From Cymbidium sinense (Eukaryota; Streptophyta; Magnoliopsida; Asparagales; Orchidaceae): a stretch of DNA of 64,000 bases. Made by a program: the position numbers and the translations under genes. Where the stretch lies: contig CM038216.1 of assembly GCA_021442155.1 (NCBI GenBank), positions 88,880,945-88,944,944 on the forward strand, read 5' to 3'. The notes under the pieces are model-generated. The model was given only the letters and a program-made list of their open reading frames with translations. It searched no databases and was not told the DNA's origin. Position 1 is the first letter of the stretch; every line of letters begins with the position of its first letter. Below are positions 44,526-57,989 of this stretch, piece by piece.

Positions 44526-47500
44526 TGACCTCACTTTTTTGAGTGAGTTCTCAACTTCCTCATCATAGATCTCTTATAGACACCAAGAGTTCCTTAGTCT
44601 TAAGACACTTCTAGTGATTAGGTGAACACTTAACCTGCTAAAGGGATTAGAGGAGAATAGATCATGCCTTAGGGATTTAGGAAAACTTGCCTACCCTATA
44701 TCCTTAGACCAATCCATGCTTCCTTCCTCAAACCAAACTACCAATTCAAATCCAAATCATAAATCAATTCCAAATCAAATGATTGAAACCCATAATCAAA
44801 TTCAAACTAAAACCTTTCTAAGCCCTTTGATTTTATCTTATGGACTTAGCCTTAAATTCAAATCAACCCCAATTCAATTGATTTTCAAATATCTATTCAA
44901 TCTCAAATCAAATTTTAAATCAATTCCAAATCAAATGACTAGAACCCAAAATCAAATTCCAAAATTCCTTCCATGAACTACCCCTTTAAACTAAATCAAA
45001 CTTGATTGATTTCTTTATAAATCATCATTCTTTCATTTATATTCACAAATATAAATGAAATCCAAATTCAAATGAGCCAAACCAAATCAAACTAAATCAA
45101 ATCAATCAAGACCTTTCTTAAGCCATATAGACTTACCTCCATAAGCTTAATCAAATCTCAACCCAAATTCAATTGATTTCTTTATAAATCAATTATTCCT
45201 TCATTTATATCTACAAATATAAAATGAAACCTACTCTCTAATGACCAAAAATAAATCAAACCAAATCAATTCCCCACTTAAGCCCTTTTGACTTACAACC
45301 TTAAACTTGGTCAAATTTGCTTCCAAATCACTCCAAACTCAAGTGATTTTCTCATAACCCATTTATATCATCATTTATATTCACAAATATAAATGAAATA
45401 TAAATCCAAATGGCCAAAACCAAACCCAAATCAAATCAAATTTCCAATTTTATTTTTTAATTTCTTGAACTTGGCTAAATGATATCCAAATCAACCCAAA
45501 CCCATGGATTTCTTCATGAATCAATCATTCTTTCACTACCCAAATATAAACATAAACTACAATTATCAAACCAAATCCAAGTCAACTCAAGTCAAGCCCA
45601 TGTTGACCCCTTTGACTTGAAATTGTCAAATGAACCAAAATCCATTTGACTCCAAACCAATTGCAATTGGATTTATATTTTCATCCTAGCTCATATGTGA
45701 GTTCAACTAAACTTGAATCAAGCCAAAACCAAACCACCATTTAGGTCCACTTGACCCAAAATGACCTAAAAGACCCTTTTGAGCCAAGTAATCCAACCCA
45801 AATTGGATTAAACCAAGCCCATCCAAACCTCATATCATGATCAACAATCATCTTAGGGTGATACCTTGAATTGGGTCAAACCAAGTCAACTTGTCCTTTG
45901 ACCAAGTCAACCTTTAGCCCAAATGAAATCCAAACTAGCCAAAACCCACCATATACCAAATTAATTGAAACCATTGATTCAAACCAATTCATAATCAATG
46001 ATTGAATATGATCAAACCCTCAATTGAGACAAACCAAGTCCAATTGATAATTTGACCTAAGTTGACCCAAATTGGCCTAAAAAGCCAAAAATGGGTCAAA
46101 TCATGATTTGATCCAAATTGATTGCAACCAATGGCTCAAGTTCATTCCAAATCATTTATTGAACCTGACCAAAGCCATGATTGAGCCTAATTTGACCAAT
46201 TGGTCAACTTGACCCAACCTAGCCCAAATTGATCTAAAAGGTCAAATTGGCCAAAATCCAAATTAAACCCAAATCAAACCAAACCAAAGCCTACAATCAT
46301 TTTCAATCAACCAATTGAACATGAACCAACACCTAACCCAACCCAATTTGGTCAAATTAGTCAAATTGGTCAACTTGCCCATTTGATCTATTTGAATCCA
46401 AATGAGCCAAAATCAAGCTAAATTAATTAATCTAAACCACTTGAACCAAAACTCTTCAAATCATCATCATTAAACCTAACCCAAGCCTTGGTTTGACCCA
46501 ATTTGAGCAATAACCCAACATGAACCCATATGAGCCCATTTGACCAAATGAAGCCAAACCACCCCAAACCAACCCATGGGACCATAGAATTGGCCAAACC
46601 CACCCAAACCAGTCCTAGATCACTCCCAAACTAGCCCAAATCCAAGTGGACCCCACACAAGGGAATTAGCCATTGGACAAACCTCCCACATTGGATTCTT
46701 TCCATAAGAAGTAAATTCCACTCTCCCATCAGGCATCCATCCTAGTGTGCCTTTATCTATCCCACAATAGCTAGGATCACCATGGACCAAGGGGAGTTCA
46801 CCTCCTCCCCTCAAGCCAAATCGAGCACCCAAAGGACCAAGCCAACCCAATCATAAATCTTGCCTTAAGCTCCCTACCATAACTTTCCAACACTAGCATG
46901 CCATGTGGAGCTGACGATGACCCCTTCGATGCCTTGATGATGATAAATTTAGGGGACCCCATCTGTCCATCACACATAATTGAGGGGTATCTCTCAATGA
47001 GCGATTCATCACCATTTACACTCTCGAGCCCCAAGTGAGAAACAAAATCCCTAGCATTTTTAAACCTCCGACCATTATTCTTGTGTGAAATGAAATAAGG
47101 GAGACCTCCCTTGATTCAAACCCAACCATCCCTTAACCAAACCTCAATTAAACTTGCACACACCTTCACCACACCTAATCGCCAAGTAAATCATCCCTTG
47201 AGTTCCAAAGCCACCGCCATACTTTGATCAAGATCAAATGCTCAAAGGGAGGGCCTTGGTCCATAGAGCAAACCACCTTAAATTAAAGCTCGTGGCTCAG
47301 GGCTTCATTTCTACCAAATCAAACTACGCTGATCATAAGCTCCGATGAGGTAATTTCTCAAAATTGATCCTTAAATGAAAATATGTTGGTCCTTTTTGAA
47401 GTGAACTTACATTTGAGCCCATCATAGTTGTTGGATCCTTGTGGATCCTTCACATGAAGGTGTGGGTTGAGTTTGGAGTGGATCTAAGCTCGGGTGAGCT

Positions 47501-49342
47501 CAGATCAAGTGATCCATGGCAGACAGGCTCTATCGTTCATCACTCATATGAAGATGGATCATGGGCCATCCATTCTGTGTGATTGGAATAGACAACTGTG
47601 ATCAAATCATGTCAAAACCCTTAATTTAATCCTCCTTAACAAGATTTAATCATGGCATGACTTAGATCGATGGTCCAGTGAAAGCACGCCCACCATAATC
47701 AAGTCAACATCTGATTTGACAACTTAAATGGCTATCCCATCACACCACATGGAAAGCGCATGTCGTAATGTCGTGGCACATGGGGCCGATGAAGTTAGAA
47801 GTTAATTAAGTTTAATTAAACAATTTTGAGGCTAAAACTTCTAAAATTCATAACTAATCTTAGAAAATCAAAAAATATAAATGAGGGCTCATTTAAAGGT
47901 ATTTTAAAGGGAAATCCATGAAAATTATTATTAATTAATTTTGAACAATAATTCATGCTTAATTAAGGTTTAATTAAAATTTTAGTTAGCCTAATTACTC
48001 TCTAATCAATTATCCATTTAATTTCAAACTTTCCAGAGATGTTTACGGGGATGACCTCTGGCTCCCCTATTCTTATTAGAATTTATTGTATAGTTAATTA
48101 GGAAAATTGATTGATTAAGCCTTAATTACTCTTCTACCTTAATGATAATTAAGTAAATGAATAGTGGATTAATTAATTAATTGCTTATTTCCATCTATTA
48201 ACATTGAAAAGTCTTAGGGAAATGGTTTAGGTTTATTCTTTATGACCATTTTATTAATCCTCTTCATTTGTTTCAAATTAATTAAAGTTTAATTAATTAA
48301 TTAGCCACTTAATTAATCAATTAAAAGAAAAGGGAATTTAATTATTTTAGAGCCTAATTGTTTGAAATGACTTAGGGATTGAGATTGAGGCCTCTTTCTT
48401 GATCTCTTTCCCTTAGTTAATTTCATTATCCTAATTAAAATATAATCAAAGGATTTAATTAACTAATTAAGGCTTAATTAAATTAATTTAAAAATCCAAT
48501 TCATTCCTAACTTTGATTAATCAATCTTGGGTAGTTCTTTAGATGTTTAATAGTCTACAATTTAATGAAATTGATTAGCTTACATGTGAGAAAATCATAA
48601 AAGTGATTAATTACATCACTTAAGCTTAATTAATTATTAATTATGAGCCAATTGCATTAGGCCCCTTTCATTTCTTAGAGCATTGCTAATTTACTTTTCA
48701 TGTGTTGCATATCATGTTGTCTCATCATTAATTATTTATTTAAGGTGATATAGGTAAGGGTTTAATTAATTGATTTAATTCATACCTCAACCTAATTAAG
48801 CCATAAAATCAACCTAATTGCTTTTCATTTAATCAATTTAACTCACACATATGGGGAATGGGATTAAGATTACCAAACCTCTTTCACATTTCTTAAATCA
48901 AATCCAACATGAAATCAAAAATGGTTTTAAGAAACTTTGGTTTATTTTAAATAAGCTTGTTTAATGTCATTATCCTTAGGAATTAGTTGGATTGAATGAA
49001 ATCACATGCTTGTGTTATTTTATTTCTTCCCAATCATGTTAAAATATTGTATGCCACTTGTAATCATGGATTCATTTCTTTTAAATTAATTAAATGAAGA
49101 TGATTCCTTTATGTCAATTTGCATGTGTTGGCTTAATTAAAAATATTTATATTATTATCACTATTAAATCTCAAATTTAATTTCAAAAGCTATATATATA
49201 TGAATATATATATATATATATATATGATTATAGTTACACATACATAGGAGATGCATGTGAATATAAGCTTAGTGTATGAAGTGAAGTCTCTTTCTTATAT
49301 TCATATGTTGACTTGCATAAGTTTGAATGTTAATGGGTATAA

Positions 49343-49675
49343 TAGTCTGGACATTCCGGGGACGCACAGCTTTAAGTAGCCCCAAGAAGGTTCCTACCTC
49401 ACTCCCCTAGTGCAGAATAATGGCGACGTACCTGTTTGATTTCATTCTTATGCACTTTAACATTACAATTTAGATAGAGATTAATTCATTTACAGAAATA
49501 GACTAAAATAATTAAACTCTACTTTTTCATGGTGTTTTCTATTCTTATAGTTATTTATACATCCATATGTATTTAAGAATAGAAAGTATATTAGTCTGAA
49601 CATTCTGGGGACTCACAACTTCAAGTAGCCCTAAGGAGGTTCCTACCTCACTCCCTAGTGAATAATGGCAATATC
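49343..49675 (+). repeat. Local direct repeat in LTR-like copy 2
   Basis: The ~85-base segment beginning TAGTCTGGACATTCCGGGGA at 49343 recurs in diverged form at 49592 (TAGTCTGAACATTCTGGGGA), both running through TTCCTACCTCACTCC and AATAATGGC. The period is ~249 bases. Confidence 0.85.
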
Positions 49676-52301
49676 TTGCTTAAAACTTTCATACATTTGA
49701 ATGTGTATTTAGCTAATGAATGAAAACCCCTCTTCTTTCTATTAAAAGTCATGCATTTATATTTTGTTCAAGTGGTTGGGTTGATTAGTCATATGATTTA
49801 GAGTTCTTTTCTTATGCTTTTGTATAAGAATTTAGATAGAGCTTTAAATTAATATGACAAATAATTCAACCAAATGAGACATTAATTCCAAGTACACTTG
49901 CTTACTTTCATCATTTAAGTGTGCTAAGATATAAATTGCATGTATAGTTATGTTTAGGACTTAATCATATGCATGCTATATATGATGGAAAGAAATGAAC
50001 AAACATGTGTTAGGTGATAATAATTAATTATAATTAATCTTAAGATGCCTTTCTTATTGAATGAGATTATTTAAAGTGAACATACTAAAATATGTAATAA
50101 GCCATTCATTAAAGAGAATTGATTAATTAGATGTGACTTAAGGTAGGGATGAAAGAGAGTGATCCTCTCTTTTCTTCCCTTTATAACTCTTAGTTTAGTA
50201 TAAGACAAATAAAACAATATAAAATATTAAGTAAAATTTACAAATCAATTAAATCATTTAAATTGAAACCTCCCTTTATAATTAAATGTCCTCCATACTT
50301 AGAGAATGACAACTCTAAAGCGTAGTAAGAACATACCACACGAGCCTTAATACACACACATTAGATTAAGTCACCACTTCTAGCTTTATGTTAGGGTGGT
50401 GCATGGTTTGATGTATGTTTGGTTTTATGATATACTCTTGTAGACTAGATGTTGGGTGTATGCTTGTAGATTGAATTTTAGATGATTATCCTAATTATAT
50501 TTTATGTAGGAGATTATGCTTAAGGGGTGTTTAAAATAAATATAAAATGCTCTCTTTTGAAAGTTACTTAACCCATAAGCATAATCTATACTAAGACAGG
50601 GGGACTTGGTTACCCATGTACGGGATGCTAAGTATAAATTATACATATAACCACTTGGGTTGTATGGTGTGTTTAGCTAACACTTATTTTGCAGGTGTAG
50701 TTAGATTTACTTTTCTTATTTTTAATGTAATTGTGCATTAAGAATTTGGTTAAGTGTTATGAGGGGATTAGGATGAGCGGAGGCTATAAGGCTTTGGCTT
50801 GGGAGGCCCCATGATGCCTTTGAACCAAGCAAATCCAAATGATGAAATAGAGGAGATATGAAGATATGAAGATATGAAGACCCCCCATAACATTTATTCA
50901 TTTGTAATTATTATTCTTCTACATTACCAAGATGTATAAGGGTAGAGCTTATCCATTTCTCTTTCGATTGTATGGAGGTACCACTACCAGTATTCTTTCA
51001 CATTGAGTTTATAAATTGATTGATGCTTTGTTTACAATTGTGTAATAGAAATGGCATGTATTTTCCTAGTTTTTTCATATATGATGACTTAATGTGTGGC
51101 CTGGATCTGCTTAGGCTCTTAGGAAAAATAAACTTTTTACCCCAATCACAACTCATAACTAAATTTTCTAAAATAACTCATAACCTCATTTAAAGCCTAG
51201 GTATTAAATTGAGATAATTAAAAGATTTAGCAACCCCTTAGCTAAATGATGTATGTTTAATATCATCATCTTGTTTCATTCTTACTAGGAGAGGGTTTCC
51301 ATCCTTGCACGATATGGGAATACTTGACCCCCTTATGGTGGAAAACACCTCTTTCTCTGATTTAGCCAATAACCCTATTTTATCATGCATTTAGGCATAT
51401 AAAATCCTATGGCCTGTGTCAAAATAAAGAGTCCAAAATCAAATAAAAATTGATAAAATTTGCATTAGACAAAGTCATTATTCATACCACTCATGCTCTA
51501 GTCTCTTAGAGAGTGGGTTTAAAGACTTTAGTTTCTTTCTAAATAATAACATCCTAACCATCTTGAAAAACATATGACTTGACCACATGGTTTTAAAATG
51601 TAGGAGGAGTTAGCTCTACCTCGTTATAAGTCCAATAGTTGGGTGATTTACTCTCTCTCTGGAGGTAAATAGTATACCACTTTTCTCCTTAGATTTAGGA
51701 TTGCTTGGCCTCACCAAAGATCCCTAGATTTAGGATCTGATTACCATTTCCCTAAGGCTATAAGCATAAATCCTCACCTCTAGGCATTTCCACAATTATT
51801 ATGGGATTATAAGTCCTAGCTTTCTAATAAATTTCAACTCAAATAAATAATTCCCAATTTCAAACATATAAAGCCTAATAATAAGATAGATTGGAATGCT
51901 CACTAGGTCTCCTAATATCATGAGCATCCCTTACTCATTTTCTTTTGGCTTGATAACAAGTCTCTCCTTTGATCTAACCCACTTGATTTTCCAAATATAA
52001 CCAATTTATTGATAGTCCTACCTTTGAATTCTTTGGAGACAACAATTTCTTACTTTAATCATGAGTATTCCTAAGGAACTCACCTTCCTTAGGATGTAAT
52101 TAACTATGGGGTCTTACCCCTATAGGAAACTTTAGAACCTAGTTTAAATAAACCCTATTTTATTCATCCATATAAAGTGCACTATCTTGAAAGATAAAAA
52201 TAACTACCCTACGATGGACTCAATCATCTAATAAGGACTCTTAAGGCATGATGGGTCTTCGAATGTACTAGAGATTTTTTCCCTACTTTATATGCTACCC
52301 A

Positions 52302-52322
52302 TACACACACACACACACACAC
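52302..52322. repeat. (CA)n microsatellite
   Basis: Ten or so CA dinucleotides about 30 bases upstream of the possible primer-binding site. Confidence 0.9.
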
Positions 52323-52351
52323 ATAGAATTAAAAATAAATCCCAGAAAGTT

Positions 52352-52374
52352 TTCTAGCGACTCTATTGTGGATG
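52352..52374 (+). promoter_or_regulatory. Possible primer-binding site of the + TAT element
   Basis: TTTCTAGCGACTCTATTGTG resembles the TTTCTGGCGACTCCxCTGGGG sequence that I recall lying just after the 5' LTR in many plant gypsy elements, where a tRNA 3' end primes first-strand synthesis. Several positions are mutated. It lies 2 kb upstream of gag, with only the hairpin-rich leader between. The recollection of the consensus was not checked. Confidence 0.35.
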
Positions 52375-52859
52375 GTTCCTCTCTCCATCTCTTGTAGACA
52401 ATTGTTATCTCCAAGCATCGATAGTGGACTTATATTTCATATAAGTCTAAGACTATTTTTCTTTCCATTAGCTTATTTCATTCTTAAGCCAAGCTAGCCA
52501 ACATCCTCTAGGTTTTAGCACCTCACTCCTTGTAGGTCTTGAAACCCCTATTATATTTCCCCAATAAAATAAATAAAAAAATTAAATCATGAAAGGAGAT
52601 GAAAAATTTAGAACCTCCTTACCACTAGCTTGGTGAGGCAAGGTTCATCTTAATGTTTAAGAAAATAAACTCTTTTGCAAAATGCCACTTTCCAAAAGCA
52701 CTTTTCAAAACTCACAAAATAATCTTGCACAAAATTTTCAAAAGCACAAAACTCATATAACCAAACCTCATCTAGCAATCCCCATGTTTGTCACATGGAG
52801 GTTCTTTTCAAAATCAAAATCAAAATCATTTTTTTAAAGAAAGCACATTTTGAAAATGA

Positions 52860-54300
52860 CTATCTCCATTCAACATGCTCAAATTTGTTGAATGAAGATT
52901 CTATTTTCAAATAAAATCATAGCATAAAATTGAAACTCCACTTAACAAATTTTACATATGCTAAAGTTGAGTTTCCTCTTTTCAAAGCACACTTTTGAAA
53001 ATGATTATCTCCATTCAACATGCTCAAATTTGTTGAATGAAGATTCTATTCTCAAATAAAATCATAGCATAAAATTGAAACTTCCCTTAACATACTTCAC
53101 ATATGCTAAAGTTGGAGTTTCCTCTTTTTCAAAAGCACACTTTTAAAAATTACTATCTCCATTCAACATGCTCAAATTTGTTGAATGAAGATTCTATTTT
53201 CAAATAAAACCATAACATAAAATTGAAACTCCACTTAACATATTCCACATATGCTAAAGTTGAAGTTTCCCTATTTCAAAAGCAAGAAATCCACACACAA
53301 AATCAAGACATATTTTGAAATCCATTTGGCATAATTTGTCAAATGAGAATTCCCTTTCTTTTGGAAAATCAAACAAGTTGAATTCTATTTGACACACTCA
53401 CATTTGTCAAATAAGGTTCCTCTTTTCCAAAGTCTTGAAAATCAAAATACGTTTAGACTTCATTTCACATACCCAAATTTGTCAAATGAGAGTCCCATTT
53501 CCAAAATTTACAAAAAATATATTGAACTCTATTTAAGATATCCAAATTTGTTAAATAGATTTCCCCTCTTTCAAAAAAAATCATAAATACACTTGACTTC
53601 CACTTAACATACCAAATTTGTTAAGTGAGAGTCTCATTTTCAAAACACAAATCATAATCACATTTGGCTCTTACTTAACATACCAAATTTGTTAAGTGAG
53701 AGTCTCATTTTCAAACACTTTTCAAATACACTTGACTTCCACTTAACATACCAAATTTGTTAAGTGAGAGTCTCATTTTCAAAACACAAATCATATCACA
53801 TTTGACTTTCACTTAACATACCAAATTTGTTAAGTGAGTGTCTCATTTTCAAACACAAATCATATCACATTTGGCTCTTACTTAACATACCAAATTTGAG
53901 AGTCTCATTTTAAAACACATGTCAAACACATTTGGCCACTACTTAACATACCAAATTTGTTAAGTAAGAAGCCCCACGTTCAAATCAAATCAACATATAT
54001 CACAGATAGAATCAACCAACACAAGCAAAGTTTTTCTTCTCAAAATTTCTAAACAATCACAACCTTTCCCTAGCATACCTAAATTTGCTAAGTAAAGTTT
54101 TTTCAAAATCAAAATTTTCAAACAAGATACAACAAAATATCTTCAAAGGTCTCCACATATTTTAGCCCCACCCAACCTACTTAAATTTGTTGAGTATGGG
54201 TTCTAAATCAAAATCATATGGCAAAGATTCTCCTCACATATCATAATCTCTCCAATGATCCCTACTTAACATAACTAAATTTGTTGAGTGTGGGTTCAAA
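52860..54300 (+). repeat. Tandem array of hairpin units in the TAT leader
   Basis: At least 14 units share the loop-like core ACATACCAAATTT or close forms, flanked by short inverted arms. Clean arm pairs: CATTCAAC/GTTGAATG (52867, 53012, 53160), TATTTGAC/GTCAAATA (53386), TCTATTTAA/TTAAATAGA (53528), CACTTAAC/GTTAAGTG (53601, 53740, 53810), TACTTAAC/GTTAAGTA (53940). Less perfect ones are at 53323, 53461, 53673, 54071, 54167 and 54263. The unit at 53880 has lost its right arm. The period is ~146 bases in the left part and ~60-72 bases from 53601. The array ends ~110 bases before the gag ATG. The open frame 53389-53586 inside it is accidental. Confidence 0.85.
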
Positions 54301-54409
54301 TTTCCAAATGAAGTCTATAAATTATTTTGAAGGTGAATACCAAAGCAAGGGACTGATTCAATTATATTTTCAATAAATCAGTTTTCTATTTATTCAGCTT
54401 CATTACACA

Positions 54410-57260
54410 TGGCTCCTAGCAAGTTTAAGTTCTCCAGCCCGTATTGACTTGGCGGACAAGCTCACCTCACCACATGATTCAGTTGAGATTGAGGCTATCC
54501 AAGTTACTTATGAGGGAACTATCCTCATGGAGGAGGAGGTGTGGGATAGATGCCACTTATTCGCTTTGACATGCCTTTTAACTGAGTTCCCTCCAAAGAG
54601 GAAGGTAGAGATCCCTGAGAGTGATCTCAGGACAATTAGTTTAGTTCTAGTGGTAAGTGGTGGTTCCCACCGTCCATTAGTTGTTCATCCTTGTTCCCAT
54701 GAGGGTGACACCTCCTCATTGGTCCCCTCAAAGGGGAAAGCTATGTTGGTCTTCCTAGATAGTCTTCCCTACCTTGAGGTAGGTTCAGCCTGCCCCGCTC
54801 AACTCACCCACACTCGCTAATAAGAGTCGGCATCAAGCGAAAAGTGAGAGCAGATCCCATGTTGTAAGAGGGTTCACCCTGGGAGGTCCCCTACTTAGTG
54901 GCAATAGATTATATCCCCTCTCAGGATCAGATGGAGAGGAGGACTATAGGAAGATTGTAATATCACCTCCACCACCAACTTATTATGAGGTACCAACTAG
55001 GGTGCGTAGGAGGCCCTATGCCAAATTATAATGCTATGCCATAGAAAGAGTCCAAGGATGCTAAGTTTGGTGCATATATGGTCTTTGATCTCTAGAGCAG
55101 ATACATAGATCAATACACAAAGGCCCGGCAAGGAAGATAGAGAGGAGAGCTTAGTCACCTTCATTCTTGTAGATTTCAGTCGAGCTACGAGCCAACCATA
55201 CATAGTATAGTACTCACATAGTCAATCATAGGAGGAGAGCACCTATTGAGCTGGCGATGTCTCCACCACACAAGACCGCTCATTGTCTCATTCTCGATAC
55301 ATGTTCCAAGATCTCTATGGCCAAGGCACATAAGTCAAAGATCGGGAAGAAGAAAGCCATTGGTGATCTAGCTACATCCTGGGGGTCCCATTCCATCTAC
55401 TCACCAGAGGAGGTTGAGCTCTCCTTCTCCTTCCACTTCCACTATGGTGAAGAAGAAATGGAGACCCAAGAGCGACATAGTCATTCCACCACCCCCACAC
55501 AGTTGGTAGCAAGAGTTAGTAGCGGGGGGGCAGTTCCAATTCCTATGTGATAGATCCCATAGACAACACTCCATCGGTAGTCTCATGAGCATGTATCTTC
55601 TAGAGAGCCTTCCAGATAGCACTCCTGGCAAGCAAGATGCATTTTTGTCGCTGTGAACTACCATCTACCAAGAATGAGTGTGTATGCGCTTAGATCATTC
55701 CTTGGATGAAATTCTAGCATTTTGCAAAAAAGAGGAAATGAAAAGCATGATTAAGAGGGGGTCTTTCATCCTCGATGAGGATGATTTGTTGGAGGACTCA
55801 ATCGAAGTCCACATGGTTGATAATAAGAGCTCCCTCAATAGAGACCAGTAGAGTCGAGAAGCTATTATGGTTGAAGAAGATGATGCTGTCCATTTAACCT
55901 AGCACCTCCTTCAGCAAATTAGATAGAAGGATGAGATCAACTGGATGGAGAGAAGGATGTTAGTAGTTCATGCACTCCAAAACCAGCCTCGCAACATATA
56001 CGATAGAGGTAGATCATCGAAGTTACACACATCCTAGATCAGCCCAAGAGCACTTCTCTAGTAGATGGGATAATGGTAGCTTGCATAGGAAGGAGGTGGA
56101 TAGTACCTCCATGCATGAGAAGTATATCAAGCACATGGTGGAACAATAGGTGAGGAAAGCGCTAGCACAAGCCCGAGGTGGCTCATTTGTTCTAAAGGGA
56201 AGACACTGCCCAGAGGAATTTGATGCAGTCTAATATCCTAAGGGTTTCGTGCCTCATTCTTTCAAAATCTTTGATGGTAGTGGGAAACCTTGCCAACATA
56301 TTGCACATTTTAGGGTTGATTGTTGCAACACCGGAGGTAGTGACACCCTTCTTTTCAGATTGTTTATTACCTGTTTAGCGGGTGTTGCATTTGACTGGTA
56401 TGCCAAACTACCCAATGGTTTGGTAAAGACATTTACTTAGTTAGACCACCTCTTCATTAGAATGTTTGTTGGAGCTTAGTAAAGGGTTATTATAGGTGAC
56501 GTCATTGTACCAAAGCAAAATCCCAATGAGTCCCTTGTTGATTACATTCTCAGGAGGCAAAACCTGACTATGAAATGCAAACCATAATTATTTGGACAAC
56601 TCGCCATAGAGATTCTTCTAAAGAATATCCATGGGCTAGTCGCTTTCATGCTCAAGGGTTTTCCATTCAAAACCTTTGAGAAACTAATCAATAAAGGTGT
56701 ATAGTCTACAAGAGGAAGCCAAATAGCTACCTTTCTAGGACCAATCAACTAAGCCCAAATCTCAGAAGGCATTTGAGAAGAAGTCAGAGGGTAGTCACAA
56801 TAGATAATAAAGGGAAACAGCTAGCTAGGGTTCAGTCGGATAGGTCTCGAGCTCAACAGGCTTTTCTGTCACCTCCTCTTCCACTTCCTCGATCATCATA
56901 TCGACCACCTCAGTTGCCACAACGTACACCATCGCCGCCTCCTCATTAGCATCCTTAGTAGTAGTATTCCTACCCTCCACCAGGTAGCTATTACTTACCT
57001 ATTCTTATCGATAATTGAATAAGCCTTATTCATTCAAGAGGGAGGTAGTTAGGAAGATTTTTAAGAATCTCTTAAAGAAGCCTGATTTCCAATTACAAAG
57101 CCTAAGAGGCCAAAAGAAGTGGGCAAGAGCCATGATCCAAACTATTGCCCCTACCACCACATGTGAGGCCATGTCGTAGAAGATTGAATTACCTTTAATG
57201 ACTAGCTTGAGCGTAACTACAAGTTGGGTGGCATCATCATCCCTAAGGAATACCTATTAG
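54410..57260 (+). pseudogene. Plus TAT element: gag
   Basis: A possible start ATG at 54410 reads MAPSKFKFSSPY then a stop, with continuation in the next frame (54449-54820). The gag core at ~56230-56560 is clear: FKIFDGSGKPCQHIAHFRVD, then LLFRLFITCLAGVAFDWYAK and LPNGLVKTFT, which is the Retrotrans_gag pattern of plant gypsy capsid proteins. A zinc-knuckle remnant (YCPYHHM, stop, GHVVED) lies at ~57144-57185. Between 54820 and 56230 the frame is broken many times; an acidic stretch (DEDDLLEDSIEV, ~55775-55810) is the only notable piece. Minus-strand open frames here are shadows. The region 57190-57990 is a poorly kept gag-protease linker. Confidence 0.75.
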
Positions 57261-57521
57261 AATAACCTTCTATTTCTATTAGAGTAATCCTTGGGTATAC
57301 GTGTGATCCTCTTAAGATAAAGGAAGGTTGGAATATCTCCTATCCCAACCTCCAAGAAAATCATTTATAAGATCAAGAAACTACCCTTAGGCAACCTCAA
57401 ACCTCCAACCCAAGGAAGGTTTGTAAGTTGCTAAGGACAACTTGAGTGAGGTAGGAGCCCAACAGAACAGTGATAGTTTGCGTGATAGTAGACAACCACC
57501 GTTTCAAAGACTCTTTCCACC

Positions 57522-57791
57522 ATGCAGCTTCCTCCGCCTCTTCTTCTAACAAACATATATCAAGAGGGTGCCAAATCCCTTACCGCTTTACTTGATTTAT
57601 ACTTTGTACCTCCATCCAAATCTAAGAAATCAATGAAGAAAGTTGATTCCACTTACATTTGTGTCACTTCTGATGATCTTCTTGAATTTATTCCTATAGA
57701 AAGCTCTCCCCATCTAATTAATAATAACTTTAGTTTTGATCATTCCTCTTCTGATTTAGAAATGGATTACCATCATCCATTGAGATTTTGA
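57522..57791 (+). pseudogene. Plus TAT element: linker between gag and protease
   Basis: An 89-codon open stretch (FVPPSKSKKSMKKVDSTYIC, then HSSSDLEMDY). It has no domain I recognise. Its position between the zinc-knuckle remnant and the protease makes it a polyprotein linker. Confidence 0.45.
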
Positions 57792-57989
57792 GTCATCCAA
57801 CTCAGATGATCAGGAGAAGTCGTAGGTGGACGAGCATGTAAAACTTTAACTAAACCATCTCATAAAGTCACTGAAGTTAACCTCTATAGTGGTAAAGTTA
57901 TACCTTCTAGGGTAGCACCTTAGGATAATGGTAAGTGAGTCATTGGTTCAATTGAACATATAGCCCCTCCACAGGATGCTCCACCTACA

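Larger units (their letters stand above)
44526..52350 (+). repeat. LTR-like sequence, copy 2 (candidate 5' LTR of the + TAT element)
   Basis: It starts TGACCTCACTT, as in copy 1. It continues past the point where copy 1 is truncated, up to a possible primer-binding site at ~52352. Sub-regions match copy 1: ~175-base iterations (44820-45500), TTGAC-dense part (45580-46520), complex part (46550-47760), TTAATTAA-rich part (47800-49000). The further part (49400-52350) has a local repeat (49343 and 49592), (GATATGAA)3 at 50855-50879 and otherwise unrecognised AT-rich sequence. Nearly 8 kb would be very long for an LTR even in this lineage; it may contain insertions. The 3' LTR lies beyond the window, so this cannot be confirmed here. 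Confidence 0.45.

Noticed and set aside
46620..47034. Two overlapping minus-strand open frames in LTR-like copy 2
   Set aside because: They overlap in different frames, are rich in Gly/Trp from simple words, and have no relative in copy 1.
53601..53966. CRISPR-like array of palindromic repeats
   Set aside because: The spacers are themselves repeated, the arms vary between units, and the context is a plant retrotransposon leader.
54997..55664. Minus-strand open frames in the gag region
   Set aside because: They are shadows of the plus-strand gag. No independent signal.
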